Source: Ruminococcus sp. (GTDB lineage Bacteria > Bacillota > Clostridia > Oscillospirales > Ruminococcaceae). Taken from it: 64,000 bases of DNA. Under the pieces are notes generated by a model. That model had not been told where the DNA came from, searched no databases, and saw only the letters and a program-made list of their open reading frames with translations. A program made the translations under genes and the position numbers. Below, in pieces: positions 41,097 to 49,297 of the stretch (positions are counted from its first letter, which is position 1; each line of letters opens with the position of its first letter). The stretch covers positions 1 through 64,000 of the forward strand of contig JAFXXD010000038.1 in assembly GCA_017542475.1 (NCBI GenBank), in the 5' to 3' direction.

Positions 41097-42468
41097 CAAC
41101 AGAGACGCTATAAACGATATTCTCAACGAGCTGGATAAGAAGAACGAACAGCCCGCTGAGGCTCCCGAGCAGCCCGAGGCAAGACCCGAACCTGTACAGG
41201 AGGCTCCTCAGCATACTGCCGAGCCCGAGCACGTACAGGAGCAGGCTGTCTCCTCTCCTGTACAGCCGCAGATGTACGGGCAGGCTCCGAATATGGGCTA
41301 TCCGTATGGCGGAGCTCCACAGCGAATGAACGGCGCTCCTCAGCAGCACAAGAAGAAGCACAGGAAGAAAAAGAAGCAGAGAAGCCGTCTGCCGGGCGTT
41401 ATCATCTATACGACCTTCATATTCGGCATTTCGATAATACTATCGCTTGTTATCATCAGCTTCGGAAAGGATATGCTCGGTATCGGAAAGAGCGACAAGA
41501 CTCAGCTCGTCGTTATCCCCGATGGCGCGGGTACACAGGAGATATCCTTACTGCTTGAAGAGGAGGGTATCATCAGGTCACCCAAGGCTTTCCAGTTCTT
41601 CTCAAAGCTGAGAAAGGACAACGATTACTACATCGCGGGTCAGCATTTCCTGCGCCCGAATATGGCTTATGAGGCTATTATCGACGAGCTCACGAAGATA
41701 CCTACCGAGGAAAAGGGCGAATCTATCCAGGTAACCTTCCCCGAGGGCATCACGCTTATCGACGCCGCAAAGATATTACAGGACGAGGGTGTATGCGATT
41801 CCTCCGACTTCATCTTCTACTTCAACTCGGGCGGATTCGGCTTTGAATTCGAGGACCAGCTCCCGCTCGACTCAACTATGAAGTTCGAGAAGATGGAGGG
41901 CTATCTCTTCCCCGATACCTACTACTTCTACAAGAACAGCGAGCCCGAAGAGGTCTGCCAGAAGATATACTACAACTTCAACGAGAAGATGACTCCCGAG
42001 CGCTACAAAAAGATGAAGGAGTGCAATCTCTCGCTTGATCAGCTCATCACCTTTGCTTCGATAGTACAGGCTGAGGCTCCCACATCTGAGGATATGGTAT
42101 TGGTTGCTTCAGTATTCTGGAACCGTCTCGAGCATTCCGACGAGTTCCCCAGACTTGAATCCGACCCGACCAGCAATTACGCAAAGGACGTTGTACGTCC
42201 CAATATGGAATATTTCGACGAAGCATTCGTAAGCGCCTATGATACCTACAAGACGACAGGCCTGCCCTCGGGCGCTATCTGCAACCCCGGTATCGAAGCT
42301 ATCGACGCCGTACTCGCACATCAGTCCAGCGATTACTATTACTTTGTTGCCAATATCCTTACCAAGGAGACATTCTTCTCTGAGACCATCGAAGAGCACG
42401 ACCAGAGAGTTGCTGAATGTGAGGAATACTACAGACAGGCAGCAGCTGAAGCTGTTGACGGAGAATAA
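41089..42468 (+). CDS. mltG: Endolytic peptidoglycan transglycosylase MltG
   Basis: 459 residues. A Pro/Glu/Gln-rich cytoplasmic region (1-85) and a Lys cluster precede one membrane helix (about 102-125). The external YceG domain follows, with a LysM-like part (VVIPDGAGTQEISLLLEEEGI) and the active region TFASIVQAEAPTSEDMVLVASVFWNRL, whose conserved Glu is catalytic, then TTGLPSGAICNPGIEAIDA. MltG cleaves new glycan strands to end elongation. The disordered cytoplasmic tail is long compared with E. coli MltG. It is followed by a U32 gene, as in Bacillus (yrrL-yrrN/O). Confidence 0.92.
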   Translation: MSDNRDAINDILNELDKKNEQPAEAPEQPEARPEPVQEAPQHTAEPEHVQEQAVSSPVQPQMYGQAPNMGYPYGGAPQRMNGAPQQHKKKHRKKKKQRSRLPGVIIYTTFIFGISIILSLVIISFGKDMLGIGKSDKTQLVVIPDGAGTQEISLLLEEEGIIRSPKAFQFFSKLRKDNDYYIAGQHFLRPNMAYEAIIDELTKIPTEEKGESIQVTFPEGITLIDAAKILQDEGVCDSSDFIFYFNSGGFGFEFEDQLPLDSTMKFEKMEGYLFPDTYYFYKNSEPEEVCQKIYYNFNEKMTPERYKKMKECNLSLDQLITFASIVQAEAPTSEDMVLVASVFWNRLEHSDEFPRLESDPTSNYAKDVVRPNMEYFDEAFVSAYDTYKTTGLPSGAICNPGIEAIDAVLAHQSSDYYYFVANILTKETFFSETIEEHDQRVAECEEYYRQAAAEAVDGE

Positions 42469-42477
42469 GGAGACTGT

Positions 42478-43695
42478 ATGAACAAGCTTGAAGTCCTCGC
42501 CCCCGCGGGAGACGAGGAGAGACTTGCCGCGGCGCTGAATTACGGCGCCGACGCGGTATATCTCGGACGCAAACAGTTCGGTATGCGTTCGTCTCCTATG
42601 AATTTTGAATTTGAACAGCTTGTAAAGGCTGTCGAGCTGGCGCACGCAAAGGGCGTGAAGGTATACCTCACCTGCAATACCCTGCCCCGAAACAACGAGA
42701 TTCCCTTCTTCGAGCGCTTTGTCAAGGAGGCTGTCGAAGCCAAGGTCGATGCTCTTATCGTAGCGGATATCGGTCTGCTGATGCTTATCAGGAAGTATGC
42801 TCCCGATATGGAGATACATATCTCAACACAGACTGGTATTGTCAACTACGTAACGGCGAATGAGCTCTACAATATGGGCGCGAAGAGAGTCGTTCTCGCG
42901 AGAGAGCTGTCTCTCGACGAGATAGCAGAGATTCGCGCAAAAACTCCCTCCGACCTCGACATCGAGTGCTTCGTTCACGGAGCTATGTGTGTGTCGTTCT
43001 CGGGAAGGTGCCTGCTCTCGCAGTATCTTGTCGGTCGAGACGCCAACCGCGGCGAATGTGCTCAGCCCTGCCGCTGGAGCTATCACCTCGTAGAAGAAAA
43101 GCGCCCGAACGAGTTCTACCCGATATTCGAGGACGAAAAGGGCACGTATATCCTCAATGCGAAGGATATGTGTATGATAGAATACATCGACAAGCTCGCT
43201 GAGGCGGGTGTATACAGCCTTAAAATTGAGGGACGTGCAAAATCCGCGTACTATGTCACCGTTGTCACAAACGCGTACAGGCTCGCTGTGGATGAATACT
43301 ACAAGGATCCGTATAATTTCAAGCTCCCCGACTGGATACGCGACGAGGTGTATAAGGTCAGCCACAGGCAGTACTGCAGCGGCTTCTTCTTCGGCAGACC
43401 CGATAATTCCCAATACTACGAGAACAGCGGATATATCCGCAATTACGACGTAGTCGCTGTCGTTGACGAATGCAGAGACGGCACGGTTTACTGTACTCAG
43501 CGCAACCGCTTCTTTGCAGGCGATACCGTGGAGCTCCTTGCACCGTCGAGCAAACCCGTTGAGTTGAAGCTCGATACACTGTACGACGAAAACGGCGTGC
43601 AGATAGAGACTGCCAATCACGCGATGATGAAGTTCAGCTTCCCGTGTGATATGAGCTTTCCTGCGGGTACTGTGATCCGCAAGGCGGTAGACTGA
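42478..43695 (+). CDS. U32 family peptidase/tRNA hydroxylation-type protein
   Basis: 405 residues. It starts EVLAPAGDEERLAAALNYGADAVYLG and has the cysteine-rich signature ECFVHGAMCVSFSGRCLLSQYLVGRDANRGECAQPCRW. U32 proteins bind an iron-sulfur cluster and several members are RNA-hydroxylation enzymes (RlhA, TrhP), others collagenase-like; this one resembles the TrhP/YrrO side by context after mltG. GGAGAC precedes the start. Confidence 0.9.
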   Translation: MNKLEVLAPAGDEERLAAALNYGADAVYLGRKQFGMRSSPMNFEFEQLVKAVELAHAKGVKVYLTCNTLPRNNEIPFFERFVKEAVEAKVDALIVADIGLLMLIRKYAPDMEIHISTQTGIVNYVTANELYNMGAKRVVLARELSLDEIAEIRAKTPSDLDIECFVHGAMCVSFSGRCLLSQYLVGRDANRGECAQPCRWSYHLVEEKRPNEFYPIFEDEKGTYILNAKDMCMIEYIDKLAEAGVYSLKIEGRAKSAYYVTVVTNAYRLAVDEYYKDPYNFKLPDWIRDEVYKVSHRQYCSGFFFGRPDNSQYYENSGYIRNYDVVAVVDECRDGTVYCTQRNRFFAGDTVELLAPSSKPVELKLDTLYDENGVQIETANHAMMKFSFPCDMSFPAGTVIRKAVD

Positions 43696-43696
43696 T

Positions 43697-44155
43697 ATGA
43701 GCATCGAGGTCACATTCGGAAAACTCCGCGAGGAAGACCTCAGCGAGGCATTTGAGCTCTGTACGAGGTGCTTCGGGGAGTTTGTCTCATTCGAGAACGT
43801 CCGCGAGACTTATCAGCTCTGCAAAAATGACATGAATTACCATTTTATCGTTGGCAGGCATAACGGAAAAGTAGTCGCTTATGCGTCTATGATACTCAGC
43901 TATAACCTATTCGACGGGACCTATCCTGTCGCTACACTGTGGTATGTCTGCGTGCACGAGGACTACAGGCGGCAGGGCGTCGCAAGGGCTCTTTTCCGCG
44001 AGATAGACCGCATAGCCGACGAGAACAGCGTTGAGGTCATAATGCTCACCTGCGATAAGGATAACCTGCAGGCGAAAAAGCTGTATAGAACGCTCGGATA
44101 CGCCGAGGACACGGAAACACTGTTTCTAAAGAACATCTATGAACAATGGGACTAA
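43697..44155 (+). CDS. GNAT-family N-acetyltransferase
   Basis: 152 residues. The acetyl-CoA site is LWYVCVHEDYRRQGVARALFREI, followed by LTCDKDNLQAKKLYRTLGYAE, typical of GNATs that modify small molecules or protein N-termini. Substrate unknown. It starts one base after the U32 stop and ends the operon. Confidence 0.85.
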   Translation: MSIEVTFGKLREEDLSEAFELCTRCFGEFVSFENVRETYQLCKNDMNYHFIVGRHNGKVVAYASMILSYNLFDGTYPVATLWYVCVHEDYRRQGVARALFREIDRIADENSVEVIMLTCDKDNLQAKKLYRTLGYAEDTETLFLKNIYEQWD

Positions 44156-44160
44156 AAAAG

Positions 44161-44206
44161 AGGGAATGTCTCTGCAAATAACAGCGCAGCTTCCCTAGAA
44201 TCTTTT
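44161..44206 (+). terminator. Possible terminator of the thyX operon
   Basis: AGGGAA (44161-44166) pairs with TTCCCT (44191-44196), with inner CTGC/GCAG pairs; TCTTTT follows a few bases later. It is a weaker hairpin than the others. Confidence 0.4.
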
Positions 44207-44270
44207 ACAAAATGAATTCTTCCGGCATAAAAATGTATCAAGTTGTTTGAGAAGCAAGGAGGATCTAACT

Positions 44271-45434
44271 ATGCAAAACTTTGACTATATGACACCCACA
44301 AGACTTATTTTCGGCAGGAACGTTATTGAAAAGCTCCCTGAGGTAATGGCACAGTTCGGAAGGAAGATACTACTCACCTACGGCGGTGGAAGTATCAGAA
44401 AAATCGGTCTCTATGACAGGGTTAAGGAGCTCCTGTTAGACTTCGATATCATCGAGCTTTCGGGTATCCAACCGAATCCGAAGTACGACCCAAGCGTGCT
44501 TGACGGCGTAAAGCTCTGCAAGGAGCATGGTATCGATGTGATACTTGCGGTCGGCGGCGGCAGTGTGCTCGACTGCTCCAAGGCTATCGCGGCGGGAGCA
44601 AAGTACGACGGCGACCCGTGGGACCTGATTTCATACAAGGTCAAGGCGCAGGAAGCTCTCCCTATCGTGGACATAATCACACTTGCCGCAACGGGCAGCG
44701 AGTATGACTGCGGCGGTGTTATCTCTCGCATTGAGACGAATGACAAAATAGGCTACGTGGACACGAACCTCTTCCCTGCTGTATCGTTCCTCGACCCAAC
44801 CTACACGTTTACTGTATCGAAAAAGCAGACCGCGGCAGGCTGTGCCGATGCGATGAATCACATTATGGAGCAGTATTTCTGCGAGGATTCAACTCTGCTA
44901 AACGACGGCTTTATGGAGGCAGGACTCAAGAGTCTGATGGTCAACGCGAAGAAGTGCCTTGATGATCCTGAGGACTATACAGCAAGAGCTGAAATGATGC
45001 TCACCTGCACCTACGGCTGCAACGGCATTTATGCGCTCGGAAACAGTATGTCTGGCTGGCCGTGTCACGGTATGGAGCATGCGCTTTCCGCTTACTATGA
45101 CATCACACACGGCGAGGGACTTGCTATAATCACTCCCCGCTGGATGAAGAATATCCTCAGTGAAAAAACGGTTGACCGATTCGTGAAGTACGGCGTAAAT
45201 GTGTTCGGTATCGACAGCAGCCTTGAAAGGTTTGCAATCGCGGAAAAGGCAATTCAGGCTACCTACGATTTCTTCAAGTCTATCGGCATTCCGATGACGC
45301 TCCGGGAGGTCGGTATCGACGAGAGCCGCATTAACGAAATGGCACATCACGTCGCCGTAAACGAGGGGCTCGAAAACGCTTGGGCTCCGCTGCTTGAAAA
45401 AGATATCGCTGAAATATTCACCGCCTCTTTATAA
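44271..45434 (+). CDS. Iron-containing alcohol dehydrogenase (BdhA/YqhD-like)
   Basis: 387 residues. The start FDYMTPTRLIFGRNVIEKLPEV is typical. The nucleotide-binding loop is AVGGGSVLDCSKAIA, and the metal ligands are in GCADAMNHIMEQYF (Asp, His) and CHGMEHALSAYYDITHGEGL (His residues). The family reduces aldehydes to alcohols, using NAD(P)H, in fermentative bacteria. The start at 44271 has AAGGAGG 7 bases upstream. It is followed closely by an S66 peptidase gene. Confidence 0.92.
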   Translation: MQNFDYMTPTRLIFGRNVIEKLPEVMAQFGRKILLTYGGGSIRKIGLYDRVKELLLDFDIIELSGIQPNPKYDPSVLDGVKLCKEHGIDVILAVGGGSVLDCSKAIAAGAKYDGDPWDLISYKVKAQEALPIVDIITLAATGSEYDCGGVISRIETNDKIGYVDTNLFPAVSFLDPTYTFTVSKKQTAAGCADAMNHIMEQYFCEDSTLLNDGFMEAGLKSLMVNAKKCLDDPEDYTARAEMMLTCTYGCNGIYALGNSMSGWPCHGMEHALSAYYDITHGEGLAIITPRWMKNILSEKTVDRFVKYGVNVFGIDSSLERFAIAEKAIQATYDFFKSIGIPMTLREVGIDESRINEMAHHVAVNEGLENAWAPLLEKDIAEIFTASL

Positions 45435-45448
45435 GGAGGTGTTCCGAC

Positions 45449-46597
45449 TTGTCAAATGCTGAATTGAAGCCTTTTGCTCCCGAGCCGTTAAAAACAGGCG
45501 ATAAGGTCGCAATAATATCCCTTTCGAGCGGGATCATCGGTGAGCCGTACTGCGCTCATGAAAGGGAGCTTGGCTTGCGCCGTCTGCGTCATTTCGGGCT
45601 CGAACCCGTTTTCACCGAGCACGCACTTATGGGAAGGGACTACATAATGGCGCACCCCGAGGCGCGTGCTGCCGACCTCAAAGCCGCCTTTCTCGATGAC
45701 ACGGTTAAGGGCATAATCACTTCAATAGGCGGATTCGAGACCTTCCGCACCTTTCCGTATCTTATGGAGGACGAAGAATTCATAAATGCAGTACGTCAGA
45801 ACCCTAAGTTCTTCCTCGGTTTCTCAGATACTACCAACAACCACTTTATGTTCCGCAGGATGGGCTTGCAGACCTTCTACGGACAGGCGTTTATGTGCGA
45901 TATTGCAGAGCTTTCGGGAGATATGCTCCCCTACTCCAAGGCGCAGTTCGAGAGCTGCTTTGCCCCGTATCATGGCAGGAAAATAACTCCCGCCGAAGTA
46001 TGGTACGAGGAAAGAGCGGACTTTTCCGCCGCCGCAGTCGGGACTATGCCTGTACAGCACAAAGAGGAACACGGCTACGAGCTTTTGCAGGGCAGCCCTA
46101 TTTTTGAGGGCGAGCTCCTCGGCGGCTGTATCGACAGTATGGGAGAAATGCTCATCGGAGCCAATATGGAGCTTCTCAGCGAGCTGCTCGGCGATGAATT
46201 GATAAATAATCCGCAGCTTGCCGAAGATCTGAGAATACAAAGCGAGATAACACGCAGATACAGCATTTTCCCGACCGCAGATGAATGGCGCGGTAAGATA
46301 CTCTTTGCCGAGACCAGTGAAGTAATGCCTACTCCCGAAATGCTGAGAGAGTATCTCACCGCAATGAAGAATGAAGGTGTATTCGAAGGTCTGAACGGTA
46401 TCATAGTCGGCAAGCCAATGAATGAAAAAATCTACGACGAATACAAGTCAGTGTGGTGTGAAATTGTGGAAAACAAGGATATTCCGATACTGTATAACGT
46501 CAACTTCGGGCACGCAGCTCCGAGAGCCATACTCCCCTACGGTGCTGTGGCTCGCGTTGACGCTGACAGGCAGGAAATAACTCTGCTGAATACATAA
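45449..46597 (+). CDS. S66 family peptidase (LD-carboxypeptidase/MccF-like)
   Basis: 382 residues. LKTGDKVAIISLSSG opens the fold; the nucleophile Ser is in FFLGFSDTTNNHF, the Glu in ILFAETSEVMPTP and the His in VNFGHAAPRAILPYG, so the Ser-Glu-His triad is complete. Relatives trim murein tetrapeptides or inactivate microcin C. The longer central insert and C-terminal form are MccF-like. The start is TTG with AAGGAGG about 9 bases upstream. Confidence 0.88.
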   Translation: MSNAELKPFAPEPLKTGDKVAIISLSSGIIGEPYCAHERELGLRRLRHFGLEPVFTEHALMGRDYIMAHPEARAADLKAAFLDDTVKGIITSIGGFETFRTFPYLMEDEEFINAVRQNPKFFLGFSDTTNNHFMFRRMGLQTFYGQAFMCDIAELSGDMLPYSKAQFESCFAPYHGRKITPAEVWYEERADFSAAAVGTMPVQHKEEHGYELLQGSPIFEGELLGGCIDSMGEMLIGANMELLSELLGDELINNPQLAEDLRIQSEITRRYSIFPTADEWRGKILFAETSEVMPTPEMLREYLTAMKNEGVFEGLNGIIVGKPMNEKIYDEYKSVWCEIVENKDIPILYNVNFGHAAPRAILPYGAVARVDADRQEITLLNT

Positions 46598-46610
46598 TTG
46601 ATAAAAAAGG

Positions 46611-46645
46611 GAGCTTGTCCGAGAAAAGCATCGGACAAGCTCTTT
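46611..46645 (+). terminator. Intrinsic terminator
   Basis: A 12-bp stem (46611-46622 with 46631-46642) and an 8-base loop are followed by a short T run. It ends the alcohol dehydrogenase-S66 pair. Confidence 0.65.
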
Positions 46646-46731
46646 ATGTTTATGTATCAATACAGATCGGATTCAGAATGTAAAACCTCCGCCCATAGTA
46701 ACGCTGTCCGCAGACAGGAGCCTTCAAAAGC

Positions 46732-48462
46732 TTAAAAATCCATTGTCGCCGTAAACTTCTTTCCCTTGCAGCTGACGTTCAAATTGAAACCATTGCGAGC
46801 GGCGGCAGATGAAGCTATCGCAAGACCGAGACCGTGACTTCTCTTGTCGCTCCGAGCCTTGTCACCCTTGACAAACGGCATCAGCAAGTCCTTGGTGTCG
46901 ACATACTCGGTCACATCATTGACTATGCACAGCCGCTTTTTATCAGCGGTGACAGTAATGACTCCGTCATCGCGTGTATACTTCACAGCGTTGGATATAA
47001 GGTTCTCAACAGCCGCCGCGAGCACGTCCTCGTCCGCGCTCACCTGCCCTCCGAGGTCTGTCTTCAGCTCTATATTTCTCTCATCAAGCGCTGCGCGATA
47101 CTTATCGAGAAGCCTCTCTGTCATCGCCTTTATATCAACTTTCTTTTTGTTCAGCTTTTTCATCTGCTCATTTTCGCTGAGCTCCAGCGTCTTTGCGATG
47201 ATATCATCGGTGTAGGAGACATTATTCATTATCGAGCTGATGTATTTCAGCTCCTTTTCGCTTCCGCTGTCCTTTCGGAGCTCTTGTAAATTCTCGGCAT
47301 AGCCGCCGATTACAGCGAGCGGCGTTTTGAGGTCGTGGGCGAGGTTGTTGATAAGATCGCGCTGGTAGTCCTCGAAGGCGTAGCGAGCCTTGTTTTTCAC
47401 ATTCCTTATAATGCATATCACCAGCACGAGCAGCATCGGTATGATGAAGGTCAGAGCCGTTACTACTGCGTACTTTCTAACTGCATGCCTGTTCATCGTG
47501 TTTATCCGCGTAACGCTTGTGATAGCTGTGACGCCGTACTCGTTGTCGAATTGAATGAGCTTATCACCGTAGAAATCGTAAACATTGTTCATTTCGGGAG
47601 ATGCCGCCTGAATTCCCCAGCGCACATCCTGAGAGTTTGACTTGCGCTTGTACTGCTCGAATATCTCGTCGAACTTTTCGGGGTCAGCACCCCATATGCC
47701 GTCAAAGCCGCCTTGCGGATAGGAATCGGGTGAATCGCGGTCGGCGAGGGTAACAAGTTCAAAGCCCTGCTCCTTGGCGTCTATCACAAGCTCGCGCTCG
47801 TCGATGAGCTTATCGTCGTCCCATTCCAGATTTGAGAAAAACGGCAGTTCATATCTCTTCACCTCTATCTCGTGAGGTATCATCTTGTTTTTTTCTCTGT
47901 TCAGATAGAGGCTGTTTATAAAGAATTCATAGCCCACCTTACCGCTTCTCTGGTCCTTGAAGTACTGCGCAAACAGCTCGTTCAGCTCGGGGATATCGAA
48001 CTCCTGAGGGTCATAGCTGCAATAGCGCCTTCCCTCAGTATCGGGGGCTTCACGGATGACTATCCACATCCTCGCCCTGTTCGAGAGTATGACATTCCCG
48101 TCAGCATCGACAGCCCATTTCGCGGACACGCTCTCAGGGTCGTCGTAGGTCGTAGCAATGATATACGGAGCATTATTTAAACCTGCTGTAGTTATCGCTC
48201 TGTCAGCACTGAGACAAAGCTGGAATTCAATAGGTCTGTTCATTCTCACCGAGATATCCGAGCGGTGCTCTATCTGTGAACTGAAACTGCTTATCTCATC
48301 GGAGTTTTGAAGCTCGCTTTCATTCTTGATATAGGTGCTGCCGATAGAAACACTTAAATATAATACAGTTATCGTCAGCAGTATCGGCAGTATCATTCCC
48401 GAAGCAAACATTCTTATAAATGTGGTTCGCTTAGGCTTGCGCATAGGGTTTTTACGTTTCAT
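46732..48462 (-). CDS. Sensor histidine kinase
   Basis: 576 residues. Two membrane helices (about 22-46 and 330-355) flank a large extracellular region of about 285 residues that I do not recognise and that could sense an external ligand. There is no clear HAMP domain. The kinase part has the phospho-His in NNLAHDLKTPLAVIGGYAENL, the N-box NLISNAVKYTRDDG and G-box RSHGLGLAIASSAA. The start at 48462 (AAGGAG 8 bases upstream) is preferred over the GTG 9 bases earlier. It lies just past the response regulator's stop. Confidence 0.9.
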   Translation of the reverse strand: MKRKNPMRKPKRTTFIRMFASGMILPILLTITVLYLSVSIGSTYIKNESELQNSDEISSFSSQIEHRSDISVRMNRPIEFQLCLSADRAITTAGLNNAPYIIATTYDDPESVSAKWAVDADGNVILSNRARMWIVIREAPDTEGRRYCSYDPQEFDIPELNELFAQYFKDQRSGKVGYEFFINSLYLNREKNKMIPHEIEVKRYELPFFSNLEWDDDKLIDERELVIDAKEQGFELVTLADRDSPDSYPQGGFDGIWGADPEKFDEIFEQYKRKSNSQDVRWGIQAASPEMNNVYDFYGDKLIQFDNEYGVTAITSVTRINTMNRHAVRKYAVVTALTFIIPMLLVLVICIIRNVKNKARYAFEDYQRDLINNLAHDLKTPLAVIGGYAENLQELRKDSGSEKELKYISSIMNNVSYTDDIIAKTLELSENEQMKKLNKKKVDIKAMTERLLDKYRAALDERNIELKTDLGGQVSADEDVLAAAVENLISNAVKYTRDDGVITVTADKKRLCIVNDVTEYVDTKDLLMPFVKGDKARSDKRSHGLGLAIASSAAARNGFNLNVSCKGKKFTATMDF

Positions 48463-48467
48463 TCCGT

Positions 48468-49139
48468 TCACTCCTTCGTCAGCTTATACCCCCGTCCCAC
48501 GAGCGTCTTTATCTGCGAGCCTGCGCTTCCGAGGGCTTTTCTGAGCTTCTTGATATGATTGTCCACGACGCGGTCGCTGCCGAAATAATCGCAGCCCCAG
48601 ACCTTGTCGAGGAGGGTATCGCGTGTGACGACCCAGTTCTGGTGCTCAAGCAGATACCGAAGTATCGCGAATTCCTTCGGTGGGAGCTCTACCTCCTCCT
48701 TACCGGTGAAGCATCGCAGGGTACGCTTGTCGAGAGTTATCGAGCCGCAGGAGAGCTTGTCGTTCATATCGTTTCCAGCACGGCGGACAAGAGCCTCGCA
48801 CTTGCTGTACAGCACCGACAGCAGGAAGGGCTTGACGATATAGTCGTCGCAGCCGATATCGTAGCCGCTGAGAATGTCCTCCTCGCGCCCGCGCGCAGTT
48901 ATGAACACCACGGGTACGTCGCTCTTCCTGCGCAGCTGTCTGCACAGCGTGAAGCCGTCTATCTCGGGGAGCATGATATCGAGCAGTACGAGGTCGTAGC
49001 CTTCAAGTCCGCCGCCTATCATATCGAGAGCGTCGCCGCCGTTCATCACAGCCTCGACCTTCGTGCCCTTGTTTCCGAAATATTCCTGAATGATATCACA
49101 AATCTCAATGTCGTCCTCAACAATAAGAATCCTGTTCAT
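48468..49139 (-). CDS. OmpR-family response regulator
   Basis: 223 residues. The receiver has VEDDIEICDIIQEYF, phospho-acceptor Asp in LVLLDIMLPEIDGF, FITARGREED and the Lys of IVKPF. The C-terminal winged helix has ELPPKEFAILRYLLEHQNWVVTRDTLL and DNHIKKLRKALGSAG. Paired with the adjoining kinase. The next gene on this strand upstream is across a gap ending at the GH30 terminator; targets are unknown. Confidence 0.93.
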   Translation of the reverse strand: MNRILIVEDDIEICDIIQEYFGNKGTKVEAVMNGGDALDMIGGGLEGYDLVLLDIMLPEIDGFTLCRQLRRKSDVPVVFITARGREEDILSGYDIGCDDYIVKPFLLSVLYSKCEALVRRAGNDMNDKLSCGSITLDKRTLRCFTGKEEVELPPKEFAILRYLLEHQNWVVTRDTLLDKVWGCDYFGSDRVVDNHIKKLRKALGSAGSQIKTLVGRGYKLTKE

Positions 49140-49254
49140 AAGTCACTCGCTCCTTACCCTGTGATCATAGTATAAACTGACTATGTATCCTTTTTATATC
49201 CTTTGTGTGCTTTTTAATTATATCTGTATTATGGGGAATTGTCAAACCGCGCAC

Positions 49255-49286
49255 AAAAAAGCAGCACCTGTTAAAGTGCTGCTTTT
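49255..49286 (-). terminator. Terminator of the GH30 gene
   Basis: An 11-bp perfect stem (49257-49267 with 49276-49286) is followed on the minus strand by six T, just past the GH30 stop. Confidence 0.85.
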
Positions 49287-49297
49287 GGATATAGATA